Source of the DNA: DATAAZ01 sp036259875
GTDB lineage: Bacteria > Actinomycetota > Thermoleophilia > Gaiellales > Gaiellaceae
Assembly: GCA_036259875.1 (NCBI GenBank)
Contig: DATAAZ010000024.1
Coordinates: forward strand, 8,053 to 72,052
DNA: 64,000 nt
Direction: 5' to 3'
A program made the position numbers and the translations under genes. Positions 17,116-25,790 of the stretch are shown one piece after another; the first letter of the stretch is position 1, and each line of letters opens with the position of its first letter. The notes below the pieces were generated by a model. It was not told the origin of the DNA. It saw only the letters and a list, made by a program, of their open reading frames with translations, and made no database searches.

Positions 17116-18266
17116 CGCGCGTCGCGGCCGCACTCTCGACGGCGCCGGGCGCGCCCGACGCAGCGTCCGAGGCCGCGCGCGCGGCGCGCGAGGGTCTCGG
17201 CGGCGAGACGCCCGACCTCACCTTGCTCTTTCTCTCCGCGGAGCACGCCGACCGAGCCGACGAGGCGGTCGCCGCGGCGATTGCCGAGCTTGAGCCCGCC
17301 CGTCTCCTCGGGTGTGTCGCGCAGGGAGTCGTCGCCGGCGCACGCGAGGTCGAGCAGGGGCCGGGCGCCGCCGTTTGGGCAGCCTCCCTGCCGGGCGCGC
17401 GGGTCGAGCCCTTTCATGCAACCGCGTTCGAGACGGACGAGACGTATGAGATCCACGGCGTTCCCGACGGCCTTGCGGACGCGGCGCTCGTGGCGCTCCT
17501 CGTCGATCCGTACACCTTCCCGGCGGCACCGCTCCTCGCGCGCCTGAACGCCGAACGGCCCGGCCTTCCGGTCGTGGGCGGGCTCGCAGTCGCGGGCGGC
17601 GAGCCAGGATCGCAGGCACTCTTCCTTGACGGCGAGGTGCATGCCGAGGGCGCGGTCGGCGCGGTCGTCGCCGACGTGCGGGTGCGTCCGCTCGTGTCGC
17701 AAGGTTGCGCGCCGATCGGCCGGGACGCCGTCGTGACGAGCGCCGAGGGAAACGTCGTCTACGAGCTCGCCGGACAGCCCGCGCTCGAGCGGCTCAAGGA
17801 CGACATCGCCGCGCTTCCCCCGCAGCAGCAGGCGCTCGCAGCCCGGGGCCTCCTCGCTGGGCTCGTGATCGACGAGAACCGACCGACGTACGACCGCGGC
17901 GACTACCTGATGCGCGGCCTGCTCGGCGCGGATGAGGAATCGGGCGCGCTAGCGATCGGCGAGCCCGTCCGCGTCGGCCAGACGCTTCGCTTCCACGTGC
18001 GCGATGCGGAGTCGGCCGACCGCGACCTCCGCGAGGCGCTCACCGGCCTCGCCGGCGAGCGCGTCGCCGGGGCGCTGCTCTTCACGTGCAACGGGCGAGG
18101 CACGAACATGTTCGCCGAGCCGCATCACGACGCTTGCCTCGTCAGCGAGGTGCTCGGCACCGACGCGCTCGCCGGCTTCTTCTGCGGCGGCGAGATCGGC
18201 CCTGTCGGCAGTCGCGCGTTCCTGCACGGATTCACCGCGACGCTCGCGGTGTTTCTCGCGGACTGA
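17112..18266 (+). CDS. FIST N- and C-domain sensory protein
   Basis: A 384-residue soluble protein with the FIST pattern: an N domain (about 1-180) with LLFLSAEHADRADE, LLGCVAQGVVAGAREVE and a C domain with PALERLKDDIAALP, AGALLFTCNGRGTNMF, CLVSEVLGTDALAGFFCGGEIGPVG. FIST domains are thought to bind small ligands such as amino acids in signalling; no output domain is attached here. ATG 17112 is coupled to the SDR stop. It is the last gene of the DUF1122-HDAC-SDR-FIST run. Confidence 0.85.
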   Translation: MTRVAAALSTAPGAPDAASEAARAAREGLGGETPDLTLLFLSAEHADRADEAVAAAIAELEPARLLGCVAQGVVAGAREVEQGPGAAVWAASLPGARVEPFHATAFETDETYEIHGVPDGLADAALVALLVDPYTFPAAPLLARLNAERPGLPVVGGLAVAGGEPGSQALFLDGEVHAEGAVGAVVADVRVRPLVSQGCAPIGRDAVVTSAEGNVVYELAGQPALERLKDDIAALPPQQQALAARGLLAGLVIDENRPTYDRGDYLMRGLLGADEESGALAIGEPVRVGQTLRFHVRDAESADRDLREALTGLAGERVAGALLFTCNGRGTNMFAEPHHDACLVSEVLGTDALAGFFCGGEIGPVGSRAFLHGFTATLAVFLAD

Positions 18267-18287
18267 CTCGCGGGAACGGACCCCGCC

Positions 18288-19334
18288 ATGGCGAAGCTGA
18301 GGCGGGCAGATGTGAACGGCCCCGGGATCCAGCGGCGGCGGCGCGGACGCGGCTTCGAGTACGTGGACGAGAACGGCGAGCGAATCGAGGACATCGAGAC
18401 GCTCGAGCGGATCCGCGAGCTCGCGATCCCGCCCGCCTGGCGCGACGTCTGGATCTGCCCGTATCCGAACGGCCATATCCAGGCGATTGGCCTGGACGCC
18501 GCCGGTAGGAAGCAGTACCGCTACCACCAGCGCTGGCGCGAGCGGCGCGACCAGATCAAGTTCGACAAGATGGTCGACTTCGCTCGCGCGCTGCCGCGGC
18601 TCCGCGGAGCCGCCGCGAGGGACGTCGAAGGCGACGGCTTTCCGCGCGAGCGAGTCCTTGCCTGCGCCGTGCGGCTTCTCGACCGCGGCTTCTTCCGGAT
18701 CGGAGGTGAGGAATACGCCGAGGAGAACGAGAGCTACGGCCTCGCGACCATGCAGAAGCGTCACGTGACCCTCGAGGACGGCTACGTGATCCGCTTCGAC
18801 TACCCGTCGAAGAGCGGCAAGCAGCACGTCAAGTCCGTCGTCGACCCTGGCGTGTACGACGTCGTCGCGGCCCTCAAGCGCCGGCGCGAAGGGCGCGAGC
18901 TCCTCGCGTACCAGGCCGACGGCGCGTGGTTCGACGTCAAGTCCGCCGACATCAACGCGTACATCAAGGAGGCGACGGGCGGCGACTTCTCCGCGAAGGA
19001 TTTCCGCACGTGGAGCGGCACCGTGATCGCGGCGATCTCGCTGGCCGCGGCGTCCGAGGTGGCGCCGTCGAAGACGGGGCGAAAGAGGGCGATGGTGAAC
19101 GCGGTCAAGGAGGTCGCGCGCTACCTCGGCAACACGCCGGCCGTCGCACGGGCCTCGTACATCGACCCGCGCGTCTTCGACCGCTTCGCATCCGCCGTCA
19201 CGATCCGCCCCGCGCTCGTAGCGCTCGGCGACGTCGGCGAGCTCGGAGAGCCCGCCTTCCAGGGCGAGATCGAGGAGGCCGTGCTCGATCTCCTCGAGGA
19301 CGAGAAGAGCGAGGCGATCGAGCAGGTCGCCTGA
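18288..19334 (+). CDS. DNA topoisomerase IB (poxvirus-like)
   Basis: A 348-residue type IB topoisomerase that relaxes supercoils through a 3'-phosphotyrosine intermediate. Visible are AIPPAWRDVWICPYPNGHIQA, GRKQYRYHQRWRERRDQIKF, FRIGGEEYAEENESYGLATM, the catalytic-domain KDFRTWSGT and the active tyrosine in VARASYIDPRV (Tyr291). Length fits bacterial members. ATG 18288 is 21 nt after the FIST gene, so it may share that transcript. The C-terminus is acidic. Confidence 0.93.
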   Translation: MAKLRRADVNGPGIQRRRRGRGFEYVDENGERIEDIETLERIRELAIPPAWRDVWICPYPNGHIQAIGLDAAGRKQYRYHQRWRERRDQIKFDKMVDFARALPRLRGAAARDVEGDGFPRERVLACAVRLLDRGFFRIGGEEYAEENESYGLATMQKRHVTLEDGYVIRFDYPSKSGKQHVKSVVDPGVYDVVAALKRRREGRELLAYQADGAWFDVKSADINAYIKEATGGDFSAKDFRTWSGTVIAAISLAAASEVAPSKTGRKRAMVNAVKEVARYLGNTPAVARASYIDPRVFDRFASAVTIRPALVALGDVGELGEPAFQGEIEEAVLDLLEDEKSEAIEQVA

Positions 19335-19358
19335 GCCACGGCTCGGCGGGCCGTGTCT

Positions 19359-19371
19359 GGGGTCAGACCCC
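19359..19371. repeat. GGGGTCAGACCCC palindrome
   Basis: A 13-nt perfect inverted repeat (5-bp stem, 3-nt loop) with outer C-G and T-G pairs, 25 nt after the topoisomerase stop. The rest of the 154-bp gap (19335-19488), between convergent genes, has no ORF worth calling. The palindrome could act as a terminator stem, but no T-run follows on either strand. I found only one copy in the window. Confidence 0.4.
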
Positions 19372-19488
19372 GGCCGCGGCCCGGCGAGCCGCGTCTTTTG
19401 GAGGAGGCCGGCCGGCCCGGCGATCGCTTAGCACGATGGCCGCGTCGATCGCCGCCGAGTCGGAGGGTCACACTCCCGGCGTGGCCGC

Positions 19489-20181
19489 TTACGACAGGCG
19501 GCGGGCGAGCCGCAACGCGACCGCGGCGAGCGCAGCACCCCCGACGGCGTCGAGCACGTAGTGGTTCGCCGTCGCGAATACGACGAGCGCGACGGCGGGC
19601 GGATAGGCTGGTGCAAGCACCCGTGCGACAGGGCTCCGCGCCGCCGTCGCGATGCCCATAGACGTCACGACCGCGTAGGCGACATGAATCGACGGCATGG
19701 CGGCGATGGGGTCGTAGAGCTCGGCGACGAGCCCCTTGTCGAGGTCGATGCCGCTCACCTCCTCGATCGTGTCCACGAACCCCTCGAGCGTCCGCGGCGG
19801 CGCGACCGGGAAGAGGAGGAAGACGGGCTGCGCGCCGAGCGTCGTGAAGACGGCTGCCCGACGAAGCCGGTGGAAGGCGCGGTCACGTCGGCGGTGGAGC
19901 AGGATCAGCCAGCCGACCGTGAGGCCGACGTTCAGCGTCACGTACGCGACGTTCAGCGCGGCGACGAGCCGCGTGCGCGGAAGGAGGAGGCGCTGGAGCG
20001 CCGGCTCGACGTGGATGCCGAGCCGCCGCTCCAGCACCACGATCCGCTCAGCATTTCGAGCCGCCTCGTCGCGCGCGCCGCGTCGCAGCTTCACCTGGCG
20101 GACGAGCAGGTAGACGGCGTAGACGCCGAGCCCGATCGCGACCTCGCGCCGCCCCGAGAACCGTTCGCGCCCCTCTCCCAT
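19489..20181 (-). CDS. PAP2-superfamily membrane phosphatase / inositolphosphotransferase-like
   Basis: A 230-residue integral membrane protein with five to six hydrophobic segments. It has the PAP2 signature of the Aur1/Ipt1-like branch: FPVAPPR, then AMPSIHVAYAV (the PSxH motif) and TANHYVLDAVGG (HYxxD motif). Such enzymes move or remove phosphate head groups on lipids at the outer membrane face. ATG 20181 starts MGEGRERFSGRRE, a positive cytoplasmic end. It is divergent from the YbhN-like gene, with about 45 bp between them. Confidence 0.85.
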   Translation of the reverse strand: MGEGRERFSGRREVAIGLGVYAVYLLVRQVKLRRGARDEAARNAERIVVLERRLGIHVEPALQRLLLPRTRLVAALNVAYVTLNVGLTVGWLILLHRRRDRAFHRLRRAAVFTTLGAQPVFLLFPVAPPRTLEGFVDTIEEVSGIDLDKGLVAELYDPIAAMPSIHVAYAVVTSMGIATAARSPVARVLAPAYPPAVALVVFATANHYVLDAVGGAALAAVALRLARRLS

Positions 20182-20226
20182 GCCGATCGAGTTTCCCCGA
20201 TTCGCTGTGCAATGGATACTTGCGTG

Positions 20227-21228
20227 ATGCGACGGCTCCGCCGCCACGCGCTCCGGGTCTTGCTCGGGACGGCGGCGACCGTCGCGTTCCTCGTCCTCTT
20301 CGTTCGCGAGGTCGACCTGGGCCAGGCGTGGCGCGAGATCCGCAGCCTGCCCGGCTGGACGATGCTCGGGGCGCTCGGGCTCGTGCTTGTCAACGTCGTC
20401 ACCATGGCGGTTCGATGGCGCTACCTGCTCGAGGGAGCCGGCTACCGCGTGTCGCTCCGCTCTGTCTTCCCGACCGTATGCGTCGGCCGCGCGGCCAACA
20501 ACGTCGTGCCCGCCCGCGGGGGCGACCTCCTTCGGATCGAGTCGATGCGGGAGGTCGCTCACGTCCCCGCGTTCGTGAGCGCGGGCACGCTCTTCGCCGA
20601 GCGTCTGCTCGACGGCGTCGTCCTCTCCGCCTGGATCCTGATCGGCGCCCTCCTCATCGGAGAAGGCGGGATCCCGCTCTTGACCGGCATCGCGCTCTCG
20701 TCGGGAGCCGTGCTCGGGGTCTTCCTCGTCGCGCTCGCCGCGAAGCGCCCGGACGCGGCCGAGCGGGTCGTTTGGAGGATCTCGCGCCGCCTGCCGCCGC
20801 GCTGGCACACGCGCGTGACTCGAGCGGCCGCGCACTTCGTCGAGGGGCTCGGCGCGTTCCGCGGCCGCCGCCGGCGGCTCGTCTTCATCTTCGGGACGTC
20901 ATCGCTCATGTGGCTCGCCGACGTCGCGATGTTCGCGCTCGTCGGCCGCGCGTTCGGCCTCGACCTCGCGCTCGGCGCGTACTTCCTTCTCGAGGGGATC
21001 GGCAACCTGGCGCTCGCGGTCCCGACGACAGCAGCGGGGCTCGGCAGCTTCGACTACCTCACGTACCTCGCCGCACGCGACCTCGACGTCGACGCGCACA
21101 ACGCGACCGCGTACGTCCTCACCATGCACGCCTTGATCGTCCTGCCGGTCACGATTCTCGGAGCGCTGCTCGTACGGCCCGCGCTCCCGCGGCTGTTCCG
21201 CGGCGAGACTGCCCGCGAGACGGGCTAG
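20227..21228 (+). CDS. YbhN/UPF0104 family (lysylphosphatidylglycerol synthase TM-like) membrane protein
   Basis: A 333-residue polytopic membrane protein of the flippase-like domain family. Typical are VNVVTMAVRWRYLL, CVGRAANNVVPARGGDLLRI and LEGIGNLALAVPTTAAGLGSFDYL, with about eight hydrophobic segments. The function in the family is lipid translocation or an accessory role; no synthase domain is attached. ATG 20227 is chosen; ATG 20212 in the same frame would add five residues. Neither has a clear ribosome site. Its stop overlaps the acyltransferase stop on the other strand. Confidence 0.85.
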   Translation: MRRLRRHALRVLLGTAATVAFLVLFVREVDLGQAWREIRSLPGWTMLGALGLVLVNVVTMAVRWRYLLEGAGYRVSLRSVFPTVCVGRAANNVVPARGGDLLRIESMREVAHVPAFVSAGTLFAERLLDGVVLSAWILIGALLIGEGGIPLLTGIALSSGAVLGVFLVALAAKRPDAAERVVWRISRRLPPRWHTRVTRAAAHFVEGLGAFRGRRRRLVFIFGTSSLMWLADVAMFALVGRAFGLDLALGAYFLLEGIGNLALAVPTTAAGLGSFDYLTYLAARDLDVDAHNATAYVLTMHALIVLPVTILGALLVRPALPRLFRGETARETG

Positions 21229-22328
21229 GGCTGGGCCCGCGCGCTCCGGTACTCGCGCGCGAGGAAGGCGACGTCGTCGGGACGCGACGGGGCGAGCGCG
21301 ACCGCTTCGTCGAGCCGTCGTGCCCGCGCCGTCTGGTGGAGCAGATCCGGCTCGATCGGCCGGCCCTCGGCCCGGGCCTCTGAAACCGCGTCGCCAGGAG
21401 CGACCCCGGCGGCGACGACCTGTCCGCACGTAAGCGGCATCGTCCTTCGGAGGAGCGCGAGCGTTCCCGACTCGACCTCGGCGGGCGGCTCGACGGCGCC
21501 GCCCACCGCGATCGAGACCCGCGTCCGTCCCTCGCCGAGCGGGTCGTAGGCGAGCGCGACCGGAAGGAACGCAGACGGTTGCGCCCGCCGGACGAGCGCT
21601 GCGAGCCCCCGCTGAATCGGCCCGAGCTCACCGTCCGGGGACGGGCGCCCTTCCGGGAAGACCACGAGGACACCGCCGCGGCGAACGATCGCGACGAGGG
21701 CGCGAAAGTCGGCGGCGGCGGCCGCGGCACGTCGAGCCCAGAACCCGAGAACATCTGCCGATGCCGGGTGCGCCGGGGTCACCGCGCGCCAGAGGAGATC
21801 GGCGAACTCGCCGCGAAGCACGTCGCCGGCGCATCGCGGGAGCGGGATGCGGCACGCCGCCGCGCGCGCGTCGAGCGCCGCAAGCTCGTCGGGCGTGAGG
21901 AGCGCCGAAAGCGGCGCGTCCCGCCGCGTCCGCAGCAGCTCTCCGAGCCGGGCGACCGTCGCGCTTCGGAGCGAATGAACCTGGACAACCGGGAGCCAGC
22001 GGCCCACCCCGAGCGGGAAGAGGACGCGCCGCAGCCGCGGCGAGAGCCCCGGCGGGAACCCGGCGAAGAACCCGGGCAGGAACATGTCCTCACGCGCAGC
22101 GAAGTGCATTCGCCGGGCGCGGTTTCGGCCCCACATGCCGCCGCGGAGATAGAGCGGAGGGCACACGAGCGGCACGTCGGACTCCCGCCGGTGGGTCACG
22201 ACGATCAGCGTCCCGGGCGCGAGGTCGAACCGCTTGGGGCCGAGTGTCGTCACGCGGAACGCCGCATTGCTGTAGGCCCACATTCCGAGCCCCACCGCGT
22301 CGTAGAGAAACCGCACGGCGGGTAGCAT
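21225..22328 (-). CDS. 1-acyl-glycerol-3-phosphate acyltransferase-like (PlsC family)
   Basis: A 367-residue acyltransferase. Block I is VVTHRRESDVPLV (the HX4D motif) and block III is VVFPEGRPSPDGELG; a long insert of about 130 residues with DLLWRAVTPAHP separates them, unusual for simple PlsC. It is likely a membrane-bound enzyme of phospholipid or glycolipid synthesis. ATG 22328 is preferred because the upstream ATG at 22337 would overlap the start of the divergent redoxin gene. The neighbouring PAP2 and YbhN-like genes suggest a shared envelope-lipid theme, which is inference. Confidence 0.8.
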   Translation of the reverse strand: MLPAVRFLYDAVGLGMWAYSNAAFRVTTLGPKRFDLAPGTLIVVTHRRESDVPLVCPPLYLRGGMWGRNRARRMHFAAREDMFLPGFFAGFPPGLSPRLRRVLFPLGVGRWLPVVQVHSLRSATVARLGELLRTRRDAPLSALLTPDELAALDARAAACRIPLPRCAGDVLRGEFADLLWRAVTPAHPASADVLGFWARRAAAAAADFRALVAIVRRGGVLVVFPEGRPSPDGELGPIQRGLAALVRRAQPSAFLPVALAYDPLGEGRTRVSIAVGGAVEPPAEVESGTLALLRRTMPLTCGQVVAAGVAPGDAVSEARAEGRPIEPDLLHQTARARRLDEAVALAPSRPDDVAFLAREYRSARAQP

Positions 22329-22335
22329 CGCCGCC

Positions 22336-22857
22336 ATGGCGCGCCTTTCGCTCGGTGATCCCGCCCCGCCGTTCGAGCTTCCCGGCGTCGACGGGGGAAC
22401 CCACTCCCCCGCCGAGTATGCGGGACGGCCTGTCGCCGTCGTCTTTTCGTGCTGCCACTGCCCGTACGTGATCGCCTGGGAGGATCGGCTCAACGCGATC
22501 GCGCGCGCCTACGACGGACGCGCCGGCCTCGTCGCGGTGAACTCGAACGCGGGCTACCTCGGCGACTCACCGGACGACATGAAGCGGCGCGCCGCCGAGA
22601 AGGGCTTCGTCTTCCCGTTCGTCTACGACGAGACGCAGGAGACCGCGCGCGCGTACGACGCCGCGCGGACGCCCGAGGTCTTCCTGTTCGACGCCGAGCA
22701 CCGTCTCGCCTACCACGGCGCGCCCGACTCCGATCACACGGACGGGGCGCGCGCCGAGCCGTGGCTCCGGGAGGCGCTCGACGCGGTCCTCGCGGGCCAG
22801 GCACCGCCCGTGCAGGAGACGCCGCCGATCGGCTGCACCGTCAAGTACCGCCGGTAG
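22336..22857 (+). CDS. thioredoxin-fold redoxin (AhpC/TSA-like) protein
   Basis: A 173-residue cytoplasmic redoxin: LSLGDPAPPFELPGVDG, then VVFSCCHCPYVIAWEDRL, where the CCHC cysteines take the place of the usual CxxC. It continues VAVNSNAGYLGDSPDDMKRRA, TPEVFLFDAEHRLAYHGAPDSD and ends PPIGCTVKYR, the form seen in the family of thioredoxin-like proteins ending in a GC(T/S)IK motif. It is likely a thiol-disulfide reductase or peroxidase; the partner is unknown. ATG 22336 is directly divergent from the acyltransferase. Confidence 0.85.
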   Translation: MARLSLGDPAPPFELPGVDGGTHSPAEYAGRPVAVVFSCCHCPYVIAWEDRLNAIARAYDGRAGLVAVNSNAGYLGDSPDDMKRRAAEKGFVFPFVYDETQETARAYDAARTPEVFLFDAEHRLAYHGAPDSDHTDGARAEPWLREALDAVLAGQAPPVQETPPIGCTVKYRR

Positions 22858-22864
22858 CTCGGCG

Positions 22865-23914
22865 CTAATCGATCCGGCGCTCGCCCGCCCGGGCCTTGCG
22901 CTCGCGGCGCGCGAGCTCGAGCGCCTGCTCGCGCGTCGAGATCGTGCCCGCCGCCCGCTCCTCGGCGATCCGGTCGAGAACGCGCCCGATCTCCGGCCCC
23001 GGCGGGAGCCCGAGCTCGTCGCCGCGCACGAGCGGCTCGACAGGGTCCTCAGCGCGAGCGGCGCGTACCGCGGGCGCGAGGTCACCTGCCCCCACGAACG
23101 CGAGCGCCTCGAGCGACCACGGCTCCGTCGCCCGGCGGAACCGATGGATCTCGCGCGGCGAGTCGTCGGCCGGCCGCTGCACGGCCAGAAGCTTGGCGGC
23201 GAAGCGGCGCGTCGCGTTCGACACGGGCAGCCGAAACAGCGCTTCGCCGAGGCAAACGACGAGGAGGTAGTCGGGGTGAGGGGCCGGCTCGACGGCGTCG
23301 AGCCGATCGACCGAGCCGCCGAGCCGCGCGAGCAGACCCAGCTCGTCGAGCCGGCGCCATCCGGCGGGTGAGAGGCGACGGAGCTCCGCGAGGATCCGCT
23401 CGCCCGCGGGCCAGGTCGCGACGTCGGCGTGGCTGCGAACCAGGCCCTCGGTGTGGGGGTCGACCGCGAGCCCGAGCTCGTCCTCGAGCCGGACGGCGCG
23501 AAGCAGCCGGAGCGGGTCGTCCCGGAAGACGGTGTCCGAGACGGCGCGCAGCACGCCGGCCCGTAGGTCGCGCCGGCCACCCAGCGGGTCGACGTGCGTC
23601 TGGCTTCCGACGGGGCGCGCGATTGCGTTTACGGTGAAGTCGCGCGTGCGAAGGTCGTCCTCGATCCCGTCGAAAAGCGGCGTGAAGTCGACCGTCCGCC
23701 CGTCGGGGAACGCGACACGCCACGCCCCGTGGCGGTCGGAGAGAGCGAAGACCGCGCCCCCGAACCGTCGGGCGTAGGCGCGCGCCGCCCGGCGCGGGTC
23801 GCGGCAGGCGACGTCAAGGTCGACGACGGGCCGCCCGAGCAGCTCGTCGCGAACCGCGCCGCCGACGACGTACGCGTCCGACCCGGCGACCGAGGCGAGC
23901 TCCGCCTCATCCAT
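22865..23914 (-). CDS. tRNA nucleotidyltransferase / poly(A) polymerase family
   Basis: A 349-residue class II nucleotidyltransferase. Motifs are YVVGGAVRDELLGRPVVDLDVA (GGxVRD and DxD metal ligands), RTRDFTVNAIA and FRDDPLRLLRAVRLEDELG. The family adds CCA or A to tRNA 3' ends; the C-terminal part is shorter and lacks an HD domain, so CCA versus poly(A) activity cannot be settled by reading. ATG 23914 overlaps the end of alr by 8 nt, so the two are coupled. It converges on the redoxin gene. Confidence 0.85.
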   Translation of the reverse strand: MDEAELASVAGSDAYVVGGAVRDELLGRPVVDLDVACRDPRRAARAYARRFGGAVFALSDRHGAWRVAFPDGRTVDFTPLFDGIEDDLRTRDFTVNAIARPVGSQTHVDPLGGRRDLRAGVLRAVSDTVFRDDPLRLLRAVRLEDELGLAVDPHTEGLVRSHADVATWPAGERILAELRRLSPAGWRRLDELGLLARLGGSVDRLDAVEPAPHPDYLLVVCLGEALFRLPVSNATRRFAAKLLAVQRPADDSPREIHRFRRATEPWSLEALAFVGAGDLAPAVRAARAEDPVEPLVRGDELGLPPGPEIGRVLDRIAEERAAGTISTREQALELARRERKARAGERRID

Positions 23915-24974
23915 CGACGACCCGCCTCTCCGCTCGCTCCGGCGCAGTGCGGATGCCGCACGTCACCTCGTAGTTGATCGTCCCGAGCACGCGCGCGTGG
24001 TCCTCGGCGAGAACGCCGTCGCCGATCAGCGTGACGGGCGCGCCTTCCGGCTCGTCCTCCAGCTCGACGGCGAACGAGTCCATGGAGACGGTCCCGACGA
24101 CGCGCCGCCGCCGCCCGTCGACGACGACCTCTGTCCCCGTGAGTCCGCGGCGGAACCCGTCCGCATAGCCGACGGGAACGAGGCCGATCCGCGTTCTCCG
24201 CTCAGCGACGAACCGCCGCCCGTAGCCCGTGCTCTCGCCGGGCGCGAGCGTTCTCGTCTGCGCGACGTAGCTTCGCCACGAAAGGACGGGCTCGAGCCCG
24301 TCGGAGGCGGGATCGCGTCCGAACGGCGAGAGGCCGTAGACGGCGATCCCGCACCGCACGGCGTCGAAGCGCGCCTCGGGGAACCGGAGCGCTGCCGCAC
24401 TGTTCGCCACGTGGCGCGTCACTCCCTCGAAGCGCTCGGCGAGCGCGCGGAACGCCTCGAGCTGGCGTCGGGCGAACGACTCGTCGGGCTCGTCCGCGGT
24501 CGCGAGGTGGCTCATGAGGCCGACGACCGCGTCGCGCGGGACGGCGAGAGCGTCGTCGGGGGTCATCCCGAAGCGCCCCATGCCCGTGTCGACCTTCAGG
24601 TGCACGCGGGTGCGGGCCGGGACGTCGGGGCGCGAGACGGCTACCTCCAGGGCGGCGTCGCGCGCGCGCGAGTCGTCTCCCGGCTCGAGCGGCCCCATGA
24701 CGAGCATGCGGACGTCGGGGAACAAGGGGCGGAGAGCCGTGCCTTCGCGCACCGTCGCGACGCAGAGTCCCTGGGCGCCGGCGGCGAGCGCGGCGCGCGC
24801 GCACTCGGACGCGCCGTGCCCGTACCCGCCCGCCTTGACGACCGCCCAGACCTCCGCCGGGGCGGCTGCCTCGCGAAGCCGCGCGACGTTTCTCCGCAGC
24901 GCGCCGAGGTCGACCGTGACCTCGGATCGGCGGCGGGGAGCGCGCGCGGGAGCCGATGGCGGGAAGGCGCTAAT
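23907..24974 (-). CDS. alr: alanine racemase; no canonical start in frame
   Basis: A PLP fold-type III racemase making D-alanine for peptidoglycan. The PLP lysine is in VWAVVKAGGYGHGA, and VDTGMGRFGM, NSAAALRFP, AVRCGIAVYG, GYADGF and GTVSMDSFAV are present. The conserved opening RSEVTVDLGALRRNVARLREA is in frame, yet between it and the TGA at 24984-24986 there is no ATG, GTG or TTG. ATT 24974 is the only placed near-start. An ATGATG at 24982-24987, 9 nt after GGAG, is out of frame by one base through GGAAATT, so a one-base indel (real or in sequence) is a fair alternative. The coordinates give 355 codons. Confidence 0.8.
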   Translation of the reverse strand: MSAFPPSAPARAPRRRSEVTVDLGALRRNVARLREAAAPAEVWAVVKAGGYGHGASECARAALAAGAQGLCVATVREGTALRPLFPDVRMLVMGPLEPGDDSRARDAALEVAVSRPDVPARTRVHLKVDTGMGRFGMTPDDALAVPRDAVVGLMSHLATADEPDESFARRQLEAFRALAERFEGVTRHVANSAAALRFPEARFDAVRCGIAVYGLSPFGRDPASDGLEPVLSWRSYVAQTRTLAPGESTGYGRRFVAERRTRIGLVPVGYADGFRRGLTGTEVVVDGRRRRVVGTVSMDSFAVELEDEPEGAPVTLIGDGVLAEDHARVLGTINYEVTCGIRTAPERAERRVVDG

Positions 24975-24985
24975 TTCCGGGCATC

Positions 24986-25750
24986 ATGGCGAACCGCTCC
25001 GTCGGCGTGGACTTGACGGGCCGGCGCGCGCTCGTGACGGGTGCGGCGAGCGGGATCGGCGAGGCATGCGCGCGCCGCTTCGCCGCCGCAGGCGCCGAGG
25101 TGACCGTGCTCGACGTCGACGGCGAGCGAGCCACCGCGCTCGCCGCGGCGATCGGCGGCCGGTCGCTCGAGGCCGACCTCGCCGAGCCGGCGATCCTCGA
25201 CGCGCTCGACCTCGACACCGACATCCTCGTGAACAACGCCGGCTTCCAGCACGTCGCGCCCGTGTACGAGTTCCCCCCGGAGACGTTCGCGCGCATGGTT
25301 CGCGTGATGCTCGAGGCGCCGTTTCGCCTCGTTCGCGCAACGCTCCCCGGGATGGTCGAGCGGGGTTACGGCCGGGTCGTCAACATCTCCTCCGTCCACG
25401 GCGTCCGCGCGTCGCCCTTCAAGGCGGGGTATGTCGCCGCGAAGCACGGCCTCGAGGGGCTCTCGAAGGTCGTGGCGCTCGAGGGCGGCCCGCACGGTGT
25501 CACATCGAACTGCGTCTGCCCCGCGTTCGTGCGAACGCCGCTCGTTGAGAGCCAGGTCGCCGACCAGGCGCGCACGCACGGGATCTCCGAGGACGAGGTG
25601 ATCGAGGAGGTCATGCTCGTGAAGCCCGTGATCAAGCGACTGATCGAGCCCGAGGAGGTCGCCGAGCTGGCGCTTTTCCTCTGCGCCCCGGAAGCGTCGT
25701 TCCTGAACGGAACCTCACTCGTGATGGACGGCGGCTGGACGGCGCAATGA
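24986..25750 (+). CDS. 3-hydroxybutyrate dehydrogenase-like SDR
   Basis: A 254-residue SDR with the motifs of D-3-hydroxybutyrate dehydrogenase: ALVTGAASGIGEA, NNAGFQHVAPVYEFPPE, ISSVHGVRASPFKAGYVAAKHGLEGLSK (catalytic Ser, Tyr and Lys) and CPAFVRTPLVESQVADQA. It probably interconverts 3-hydroxybutyrate and acetoacetate with NAD, linking ketone or PHB metabolism to acetyl-CoA. ATG 24986 overlaps the divergent alr leader. It is a single-gene unit, converging on nnr. Confidence 0.88.
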   Translation: MANRSVGVDLTGRRALVTGAASGIGEACARRFAAAGAEVTVLDVDGERATALAAAIGGRSLEADLAEPAILDALDLDTDILVNNAGFQHVAPVYEFPPETFARMVRVMLEAPFRLVRATLPGMVERGYGRVVNISSVHGVRASPFKAGYVAAKHGLEGLSKVVALEGGPHGVTSNCVCPAFVRTPLVESQVADQARTHGISEDEVIEEVMLVKPVIKRLIEPEEVAELALFLCAPEASFLNGTSLVMDGGWTAQ

Positions 25751-25790
25751 CGGCCGCGACGAACGAGTAACAGCCGGTTCCTTGCGTCGC

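Noticed and set aside
19359..19371. Rho-independent terminator at the topoisomerase end
   Set aside because: The palindrome is only 5 bp with no T-run on either strand, so I list it as a repeat instead.
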